64,000 bases of DNA from Turnera subulata (lineage: Eukaryota > Streptophyta > Magnoliopsida > Malpighiales > Passifloraceae): contig JAKUCV010004479.1 of NCBI GenBank assembly GCA_028386065.3, forward strand, positions 62,001 to 126,000, in the 5' to 3' direction. A program made the position numbers and the translations under genes. Positions 46,992 through 56,201 of this stretch are shown here, in pieces. Within the stretch, counting starts at the first letter, position 1, and every line of letters starts with the position of its first letter. The notes below the pieces were generated by a model. The model worked only from the letters and a program-made list of their open reading frames with translations. It was not told the DNA's origin and did no database searches.

Positions 46992-47500
46992 CTCCGGAAA
47001 TATGCGAGCGAGGACAAAGCATATTGGAAAGGTCTCGTGTTGGTTTGTAGTGATAATCGACAAGCCGGGACGTTACAAAGTAGTTGGCTACCAAATAACC
47101 TCTAGGTTAAGATTTTGAGCCGCTTAGTTTTAGTCCAGCCGTGGAGGTTCATTTGGCAAGTCTACTACTTGAGACGTGACAAAATGGTAGCCGAGCCAAT
47201 CTCACTCCACTTTCGGATGGGCATGGTCTATATGGCCCGTATAATGAGGGTTGATACCCAAACGATGATTGATACGCATGTGGATTGGTTGGTGATATGA
47301 ATTTGAGCCCTACTCGCAAGGATGCACGATCTAAAAGAGGAGAAAATGTAATGACCCACGTCCCACATCGTGAGGAATCTTAAGCATATATATACCAAGT
47401 AGCTAGGTACCATACAAACTCAAACTTAAGCCTTTAGGCCATGTCATTTCAATCCAATTGTGGAGTTTCTCTTGGTGGTGGTAGATGATCATTCAACATG

Positions 47501-48899
47501 TCCGCCTGCTTAGTGGAGGTCAATCACTCAAGACTGCCAGGTGGGGGCAGTCTGCCCAAGAGACCGCCCTGAAACCAACTTGAAACTCCTATTTTTCAGA
47601 GTTCTTTTGACTCATAGAAATCTCCATGTTTGCCTCTTTTAAGTTTATTAAACCTTCACTCCAAGCATTCAAATAAAATTCCTTTTTATGCACAAAATAA
47701 CGACGAAATTTGGCAAAATAATATTCAGACTTTAATGGGGCTTGAGTCCGCCAAAATCTGGTGTCATTGGGTTTGAAAATTTGTCCTAAGATTGGGCCTA
47801 AGCATATGAATGATTCACTAACCAATCTACTGGGTTATAATACCAAATGGAAGTCCAACAATCAAACAAATCAATATTGGGCTTTAAAATACCAATATAA
47901 TTGATCCAATAAGCAAACTAATGGGTCAAATATCATTGTTTACACGTGTCACCTTCAAAGGGTGGGAATCTAACAAGAAAACACTATAGTTGTTCAAAAA
48001 AAAAACAAGAAAACACTATATAAACAACACTACCACATGAGATTAGGAAGACAATAAGTAGAAATCAAATTGAATAAAAAGGAAGTACGAGTTTTATTAG
48101 GCGGGAACCACTAGTCTTTATCAAATGATTTGATGCACCTAAAACTGAAGATGGGTCTATTTATAGTATTCAGAGGCCCTAGGGTCGTGGAAATAATCAA
48201 TAGTTTAGATTAGATCTGGAGATCTAAAGGTCAGGACTTCGGATTGTAGAAAAAGGCAAAAATCAGAAGTTTTTGTGCATCCAGGGCTACAGAACTGTCT
48301 AGGGTTGGCGGTTATCTCTGTATTTTGAATGTAGGCCCCATCATTTCTAATTTTTTTTAAAATCCACACGACACGACTGGCAATTTGACACATGGAATGC
48401 CAGCCCAAGAACTGCCTAAGATACATAATTGGTACACTTTTAAATACTCAAGGTGCACCATAGGGAAAAAAAACTTTGAGATATATGATTAATACAATGT
48501 GAATAGTTGGGATACTAAAAACCCTCAAAATCCCTCCAGAATACCAAGGATATTGGCCAATGCATCAGTTTTTAAATCCTGGGGTTAGAATTGGTCTCTT
48601 TTTTGGTTCTTTATTATCATATCATATTGGTCAATGCTTCAATTTTTAAATCTTGTGATTGGAATTGGTCTCTTATTGGTTCTTTATTATCATTTCACTC
48701 ATCGTAGCATTTATGTTGCCTTCTATATTGCACTAATGTAATTTTTTTGTTGGAGTTGGTAAAATTAGGCTGAGTTCATAACAAAATCTACTTACAGTTT
48801 GCTACCGGCAGGTTCACAGGGTTTATTGGGTTAAAGGAAGAAGGGAGGGGTCCAATAAAAACTTTATTGTTATGTAGTAGATAATGGGGTTGGACGAAC
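47501..48899. other. Intergenic, no recognised gene
   Basis: AT-rich sequence without domain-bearing frames. A hairpin-prone GACTGCC...GGCAGTC stretch occurs at about 47551-47575. A near-repeat of about 60 bp (tttttaaatc...ttggttctttattatcat) occurs at about 48570-48620 and 48645-48692. No element boundaries were seen. Confidence 0.55.
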
Positions 48900-49475
48900 A
48901 ATCTTATCTTCACGCCTCAAGTAATATACTGGTCTAAGATACTTTCCACAGCTAGACCGAAATAACATAGCCTAATAGGTTAAACTAGAGGTGTTTTGGT
49001 AGCCAACTATTTGGTGTATACCCATGACCTCTCCCAGTCAGTCCGGATATAAGACTTGGTCATCACATTTTTCCTTCCTTCAGAGCTTGTTACTTGGTGC
49101 ATATATCCCCAAGATCTCTCTAATTATCAGTCACTTTTGATATGAGATTCGGTCATCACATTCTTTCCTCCTTTAGACTTCGCATTCTCACGAAGGGAGC
49201 CCAAATCCAAGTCATAGGCACCCTGATTACCAGTCGTGCCGATTGTTGTTTTAGTATCAATACCTAAGACATAGGCCACATGGCCCAAGTCTATATGAAA
49301 GTGGAGTGAGATCGACTCTACTGCCATTTTGTCAAACACCAAGTGATAAACTGGCAGAGAATAACCTTTCATAGTTGGACCTAAAATCCGTAACCTAAAA
49401 GCTTAAGCTTAAAGTTATTTGGTAGCCAACCACTTGGGCGTATATGGCCAAGATCTCTCTCACTCACTAATCACA
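48900..49475 (-). mobile_element. Inverted, rearranged copy of the TRIM family at 45620-47500
   Basis: Minus-strand sequence repeats the TRIM units: an LTR ending GTTTGACA at plus 49330 followed by PBS-like ATGGCAGTAGAGTC; an interior to a purine tract (aaaggaggaaagaatg); a new LTR start TGATGACC at 49158; then a second LTR start TGATGACC at 49065 after only 93 bp. This indicates a truncated, tandem arrangement similar to that at 45.6-47.5 kb. Confidence 0.65.
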
Positions 49476-49593
49476 TTTTATTTACACTTAATTTCATGCT
49501 ATAAAAATCTTGTATTTAAATTAGATATTAATGAACCCAGAAGACTATTAATTTTTTTTTGATACTAAGAAGACTACTAATTTTTGGGTGCAG

Positions 49594-50742
49594 ATACTTC
49601 GAGAAAAGAACTTCAAACAGGCAATAGCTCCGGTAAAGAATGGAGATGGCGAAGAAGTGACTTACGAGAAGACCACCTCCGCTGTAAGAAGGACCGCCCA
49701 CTTCTTGTCGGCATTACAGGCTAGCGATGGCCATTGGCCTGCAGAAAATTCAGGAATACTCTTTTTAACTCCTCCATTTGTAAGTAATTAGTTCCTTAGT
49801 TATAATTATAAAAATGGAATGACATCTAATGGGTTGAGTCTTGAGCAAATAATTTAAACTATTAGTTAACCAACAAATTACTGACTACTCGTATATAATA
49901 TATAGAAAAATGTTGACATTTAAAAAAAAAAAAGAATCATCAGATCAAAAATTATAAGCATTGGTTTTGCAGGTATTCACTTTCTACACTACGGGGCATC
50001 TCAATACCATGTTTCCTCCTGAGTATCTCAAAGAAATCGCCCGATATTTATACAATCATCAGGTATCCCTAACTGCGGACAAGAAGTGCCGGATATGTTT
50101 GTTTTTCTTTTTTTTTTTTTTTCGGTTGGGGGGGGGTCTTGTTTTTCACTGGGAACTGGAGTATATCTATATATGTATATATGTTAAGAGGTTAATTACC
50201 GTGGTCCTACAAATGCATGCATGCATGCTTCAGAATGAAGATGGTGGGTGGGGATTTGACATAGAGAGCGGTAGCACCATGTTTGGTACGGCTTTCAGCT
50301 ACATCTGTCTTCGTATCCTGGACCACATTGCTGATGATGAAGTCTGTCGCAGAGGACGAAAGTGGATCCTTGACCATGGCAGTGTCGCTGGTACGCCTTC
50401 TTGGGGGAAGGCATGGCTCGCGGTATGTGATCATCAAACTACAAACAAATACGTACCCTTTATATAATATAAGCCTACTTAATTATTATTTTCTGCTTCC
50501 CTTGGATGTAGACAGGTTTGTTCATGTGATTTCCTGTTTGAGTCTTGTTAATGCAGGAAATCACTGTTGGTAGAGTTTTGCCCTTAGTGAGCACACCAAT
50601 TGCTACTAAAAAAACAAGCTTATGTATTTTGGCTTTTTTTTCCTTTTGGTGTTGTAGATATTAGGGGTGTATGATTGGTCTGGATGCAACCCCACGCCCC
50701 CAGAGTTTTGGCTTCTGCCCTCTGCCTTCCCTTTGAATCCAG
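49594..50742 (+). CDS. Second oxidosqualene cyclase gene, exons 2-5 only (partial)
   Basis: Exons with intact frame and GT-AG sites: 49594-49779, 49973-50062, 50234-50422, 50658-50742, equivalent in length and phase to OSC1 exons 2-5 (186, 90, 189 and 85 bp). Translation includes [42 protein letters not shown], the QW-type [17 protein letters not shown], and [19 protein letters not shown]. Exon 6 (MLCYCR region) and later exons are not found before 64000. Either they lie beyond the right edge, past the 11.5-kb gypsy at 51924, or the gene is truncated. Exon 1 was not found in the 2 kb upstream. Exon 4 and its preceding intron tail are nearly identical to OSC1, unlike exons 2 and 5. Confidence 0.85.
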
Positions 50743-51923
50743 GTTGTACCTTATGTCCCTTCACTTTCTTAATTTTAATGTTGTTATGCCCCATAATTGT
50801 TTTTCAAAGATTTTGTGTATATTCTCATATAAAACCCGAATGCTGATTGGGATAAGTATTCCGGAAGTCCTAAACCTTCATTTCATTTCTCAATTAAGTC
50901 TTGTAACTTGAAAAATGCTTATTCAAGTCCTAAACTACTTATTAGTGAATCAAATGAGTCCTAATCTAACTTTCAATTAACATTAACCTTGGGTGTATAA
51001 TTTTTTTTGGTCTCCTTAAAATAATTATTAAGGTCTCATTATCAAAAAAAAAAAAAAAAATTATTAAGGTCCTTTAATTTTAAATTTAATTAACAATTAA
51101 GTCCTGTAACTTGAAAAATGCTTATTCAAGTCCTAAACCATTTGTTAGCGAATCAAATGAGTCCTAAACTAACTTTCAGTTAACATTAATCCTTGGGTGT
51201 ATAATTTTTTGGTCCCCTAACACTATAAAATAACTACTAAGGTCCTTTAATTTTAAATTTAATTAATTAAGTCCTTAAATCCAAATAAAGTTAAATTCTA
51301 AAACATCTTGTGTAAAATTTACATAAACCCTCCCAAAAATTTTAAAATTCAAACCTAAGTACTCTAAAATTTAAGATACTAAATACTCTACCATATTTTG
51401 TTTAAGATACTAAACAAAATTAGTCTTAATTAATTACTTAATTAAGCCATTAATCAGATGTTTAGGCTAACACTATAATTACATTAGAATAATGAATCAT
51501 AAACGAGTGGCTGACCTACCAGATATGATGGGAGGTCTTGAATGTCAAAATGCCACTAACAGGATTTTGAAGCCCCGACCTAACGATTAAATTATAACTG
51601 ACAGAACCATTAAACTATCGTTTTTTTTTTGGTAAAATAAAGTTTAGGTTAAGGGGAGATTCTATAGTCTAGGGTCATGATAGAATACCTAATGCAGCGA
51701 GCGCTTACATTAGTATTTACGAATTACCCACCAAGAGAGATGGTTGGTCGAGCTCAAACTGTCGACCTTAAGGGAGTAGTGATTGAACTCCCAATCAATT
51801 TTAAGATTTAGTATTCTAAAATTTAAGATTTAAAGAATTTTAGAATTTGTAATTTAATGCTTAAAATTTTTGGGGTTTACAGTATAAAGTTTATAGTCTT
51901 AAAGTTCAGAATTTTAAATTTTA
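50743..51923. repeat. AT-rich repeats downstream of OSC2 exon 5
   Basis: Contains a tandem duplication of about 203 bp (about 50893-51095 and 51096 onward; caattaagtc(c/t)tgtaactt, then gaaaaatgcttattcaagtcc) and A/T runs. From about 51800 an AT-rich taaaatttaagattt-type sequence continues on the far side of the gypsy at 63466, so it was the insertion target. No OSC exon 6 is present. Confidence 0.75.
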
Positions 51924-54900
51924 TGTAACAGCCCGGGTAATTTTTACGTTTTTACCGGTACCGTAAAAGTTTTTACACAGTTATTTACCATTAAAATTAA
52001 TCTTGGATAATTAATTTATGGTAACTTGTGCATCGGATTCCGAAACCGAGCCCTGTCCCACGTTCGGAATTTTTCTGCGGATTTTTCAGACCAAAGTTGG
52101 AATTTTTTGGGTCCAGGAATCTTCAGAAAAGCCGGGTTTATCCTCGAGTTATCGGACCAGAAATAAAATCAAGGGGGTATAATGGTTATTTTCTGGTCCG
52201 GACAGAACCCGCCTCACATGCTGCACAGTGTTGTGTTTTGCAGCCGCCTTCCACTATGAAGCCTGTGAGCAGATTGTGCTACCCGTGACTTACCAGTGTT
52301 TTGCCCGTGCTTCACCAGTCTTGCATGCCTTACCTGTGTTTCTTCTGCCTCACCATGCACACAGCCTTCATTTTCATCCTCTCTTCTGCAAAGCCTCACT
52401 AGCAAACCTCCTACTGCAAAACTCAAACCTGCAAAAGAAAAGAAAAGGAAAAAAAAAAACAACACAAGCACACACACACCAAACACCAACCCGTTCCCTT
52501 CCTCCTTCTCTTTTTCCTTTTCTTTTTTTTCTTCTTTTCTTTCTCCTTTCCCGAGCCGCCTCCCCACCCATGCCGACCGCCCCACCGACAACACCACCAC
52601 CACCTTCGACCACCTGCACCACCTCCCCCTTGCGCCGCCTTCCTCTCCTCCTTCTCTTTCCTCTCCTTCTCCTCCGCGAGCAGAGCCGCCCGCAACCGTC
52701 CCCGCCTCCTCCTCTTTCGCACCCGCCGCCGCCGACCCGGAGTTCCTCCCCTCTCCCTCGCTCGCCTGTGCGCCGCCACCTGTAGTCGCGCCTCACCTCG
52801 CGTTCCCATCTCGTCGCTTGCTAGTCGTCGCCGTTTCGTGCCGCGCCACCACCGCTGCAAGGTGAGCCCGTGGTTGAAGATGGTGACCCGGATGTGGGTC
52901 ACGGGTCGGGTTGACCCGGTTTTGATGGTTGGGTTTTGGCATGCTGGGCTTGACTCGTTTGGGCTGTACTGGGCTCGTTGCGTGGGCCTGCCTGGGCTCC
53001 ATGCAGTGGGTTGGACAGCACAGTTTGGGCCCAGTCCAAATTTTTTTAAAAAAAAGAAAATATAAAAAAAATAAATAAATCTGGATATAACATATATTTT
53101 TGGGAAATTAAATTATGAAAATATTTTGAAAAAAAAATATGGAATATAATTTTAGAATATGGAAATATTTTAGAAAGTACATACTATGGAAAATAAATAT
53201 AGAAAGGGTATTATCAAAGTAAGTATTATACCGGAATAATATCCGAGTATAAGTATGGTATTATTTTGACACTTGGAAATAAATGGTGAATTATGATGTA
53301 ATAGAGAAATAACCCGAGGCAGTAACCGAGACGAGTCAGTATTTATTTTTTCGGTACACAGTATTAGCATGGGATTTGCATATCATCTTATATGTGCATA
53401 TCATTTGTTTGATATAGGAGTTGATAACGAGCAGATACCTGAGGAACCGGACTTGGAGTCTGTTGGGCATTTCAAAAATTGATAATCGGCTAAGGTGAGG
53501 ATGGATAACCTTTGATATGTGCCCGTAATACTGTGTGTTTTTTGTTGTTTGATTGAACTGCTGAGATGATTATTGTTGGTTGTTTGACTGCTATGATGTT
53601 GTTGTTGTTGTTGATAAACTGTGTTATTGGTTTGTGGATATTGTGTTGAGATTAATGTTGAACTGATAACAGTGGATAATTGAGGAAAGGATAATGAGTA
53701 TTGGAAATGGAATTGGAATTGAATTTGAGATGATGATTTAATTGTCACGTGGAAAGTAGTGGTACGACTAGATTGTTAAAGGCTAGTTCTGTGGTGTCAT
53801 GGCCGGTTGGGCTTGGTTAATGGGGATGTTGATCCCGGATGATTTGGATATTGGGATGTTGATCCCGGATTGGTTGTTATTGGGATGTTGATCCCGGATT
53901 GTGTTTTGGCCTGGCATCCGGAATTAGTTAATAACCAGGTATGACCCTAGCTTGTCCAGTGACAGGGGCCCGGAAGATAAAATTGGTAATAATAATAAAT
54001 ATTCTTTTGGTCTTGGCTCAGTCGTATTTTGGTAGAATCTTTGTGTTGTCTTTGCCTGTATTTACTTCGAAAGTATTATGGTTGCCTGCATATCTTTGTT
54101 TATCCTTGGTCGGTGAGCACTTCGGACTCACCCCTCGCCTACGGGGTTTCATCCCGTAAGTTGAGTTATTTCGTAGTTCAGGTACGACGTTTGATGGCTG
54201 CTGCTTTCTTCTCCACCTGACTCCGGATCCATAGCTTCGCTGCAAGTGCATATAAGTCTTCCGCTGCTGTGTTATATATGTTGCTGTGTTGCTGCTTTCT
54301 GTGAACACCCAAATTTGACCCACGGAAATTTTACTAAATGAGACTTTGTACATGTGTAGACTTAGGATCAATGAGATGATTTGGTCCAAGGTTCAAGCAT
54401 GATATGAATTGTAATTTAGTAGAATTAATATATTTTGATGACATAAACCTTTATGCACTTAAATCCTAGGATTAATGAGATGATTTGGCCTTATGATAAA
54501 ACAAATGATAAGGTTTATTTGCATTAAGATATATTTGGGCCCTTTTTTTTGTTTTTACCCAATAATTTATTCTTGGGTTAGGAATGAATTTAAGGGTCTA
54601 AATTAATTATTCTCCAGAGCTTGTCCAGCCCATTAACACATTTCTTACAGATCAATTTTAGCTCTGATTTTCGTGGAAAATCAGAGTTAATTATCATTTA
54701 ATTAGATTATGTGCTTTTGGTATGATTTTGGGTGTTAATGGGTAATCTTTTGATTATGGAATGATTTAAGGGAGTAATGAGTGATTTCTGGGTAGATTAG
54801 GGGTTGATTACGCGGTAGGATCGAATCAGGCCTGAATTAGGGGGATTGGGGGCTCGAAAAGGAAAGAACGGGTGAAACGCGGGGCGACCGGCGGCCATCT

Positions 54901-56076
54901 CGCGAAGACCGCCAGCTGCCGGCGGGCATCCACACAAGACTGCCGGTAGTGGCAGTCATGTAGTGGATGACCGCCGGCAATGGCGGTCATCACCCTCTAG
55001 AATCCCCGATTTTTCCGATTTTGTTACTTTTTCGATCCTACGCGGTTTTGGACCAGATTTTCGGGCGTAATCTTCACCATTAAGCAGGTCCACGCCCCTA
55101 GGCTTCCCAGAACACTATAAATAGGACCCCTCACACACATTTCAGAGGACACAAAACATTCCTCACATACACACCCATAAGCTCTTCTTGCTTGGAGAAA
55201 CTCTACCTCTCCAAGCCTAGAAATATTTTCTAAGGCAAAAACTCTGGAGGATTTTCGTGGGGAGCAGCAAGCAGCAGTCTAGCAAGGAGGAGTCAAGAAG
55301 AGGATCAACCATAGAGCTAAGGAGTGGCAAGAAGGTGGGTGTGGAACTCAACCCATTACAAGGAGCTAGAGGAGGGCTACACAAGGTAATCCTAAATCCC
55401 TTTTTGATTGATTCTGGCTGATTGATTGCTGATGCTTTTGATGATGTAAGTGGCCGATTAGTGCCATGTTTAGAACTACGTGGCTTTGACCCCGGTCACT
55501 CGGGTACGTAGGTAGTTTCGGTTTCACAACGGGATGCAAGCCAAGTCTTTTCCTCCCCCCTTTCTTTGTTTTCCACACATGCATACTTGCACACTTGCAC
55601 AAGGCGCACTTTTCTCTTTGATTGCACAAGATTTCGACCCAACATGGGTGCCTAACACCTTCCCATCCATGACGAACCCCCGATCCCATATCTTTGGTTC
55701 GCCATGACCATGTCGCCTAAGGAGTCATTTGAGGGTTTTTCCTAAGTTTTTTCCCTAATAAAACTTAGGTGGCGACTCCAATGATATGGGATTGACCCGA
55801 GGAAGAAGGTGAATGGGATAGGTGAATAGGCCCAAGTAATTTTGGGTCGGGTATTCACACTTTCCTATATTGCTTATGACGATGTTTATACTGGATATGC
55901 TGCTGCTTTTGAGCTAGCGTGTGTTGTTTGAATAGTGGTCCCTGAGTGTGGGTGACAGATGTTGTCTTGGTACTTCTGTTGTATATGGATTACTGTGTAG
56001 TATTTTACTGCGATGTAATAAGAATAGTTTCGGCACGTGTTTACTGTATCTGGTAAATACGGGTCGGGGCGCTTCA
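51924..56076 (+). repeat. 5' LTR of gypsy, containing a solo LTR
   Basis: TGTAACAGCCCGGG to GGGCGCTTCA. It has a pyrimidine-rich leader (about 52490-52680) and a splice-donor-like AAGGTGAGCC near 52859. It is collinear with 60866-63460 except for the inserted 54300-55859 block. Open frames in the GC-rich leader on both strands are compositional. Confidence 0.92.
54300..55859 (+). mobile_element. Solo LTR of an unrelated LTR retrotransposon
   Basis: 1,560 bp, starting TGTGAACACCC and ending GGGTATTCACA (short terminal inverted repeat TGTGAA/TTCACA), with perfect TSD CTTTC (54295-54299 and 55860-55864). TATA box TATAAATA at 55116-55123, followed by a likely transcript start. No interior or second LTR, so it is the product of LTR-LTR recombination. 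Strand is inferred from the TATA box. It is absent from the 3' LTR of the host gypsy, so it inserted after that gypsy integrated. Confidence 0.93.
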
Positions 56077-56201
56077 TTTTTGTAGCGGAGCAGGCAGTAG
56101 GTCCCTAATGACATAACTGTGATTGCATGATTGCCTTTTTGTGCATAAGATCTGTCATAATATGATATGCATGCATATACATTCTCATATAGGTAAGACG
56201 A

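Larger units (their letters stand above)
45987..47077 (+). mobile_element. Cassandra element with inverted-repeat terminus
   Basis: LTRs 45987-46506 and 46582-47077 with a 75-bp interior (PBS TTAGTAGCGGAGC 46508-46520; purine tract gctggtgggc before 46582). Both LTRs contain 5S-like blocks (about 46335-46420 and 46905-46991) and a duplicated segment of about 60 bp absent from the chimera LTRs. The first 73 bp of the left LTR (45987-46059) is the inverted complement of the right LTR's last 73 bp, in place of the normal TGTGACAC start, so the element ends in terminal inverted repeats. No exact TSD (flanks CACTA and AAGTA). Confidence 0.9.
45620..47500 (+). mobile_element. Tandem TRIM array (LTR-int-LTR-int-LTR), interrupted by Cassandra
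   Basis: Three related LTRs of about 150-170 bp starting T(G/A)(A/G)TG(A/G)CCCA: about 45620-45766; 45929-45986 continued at 47078-47181; and 47349 to about 47500. They are separated by two interiors of about 165 bp. Each interior begins with a PBS-like ATGGTAG(T/C)(G/C)GAGC (45769-45781 and 47184-47196) and ends in a purine tract (aaaaggagaggacaatg; aaaagaggagaaaatg). The sharing of the middle LTR by two interiors is the structure produced by unequal recombination between TRIM copies. The Cassandra element sits in the middle LTR. Confidence 0.75.

Noticed and set aside
47551..47575. CRISPR- or microRNA-like hairpin GACTGCC...GGCAGTC
   Set aside because: Single short hairpin without array or precursor-length stem; similar GC-rich hairpins occur in the solo LTR, so probably transposon-derived.
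52214..52902. Long overlapping frames in the gypsy LTR leader (and the equivalent at 61155-61906)
   Set aside because: They lie in the pyrimidine- and GC-rich LTR leader, occur on both strands and are repeated only because the LTR is repeated.
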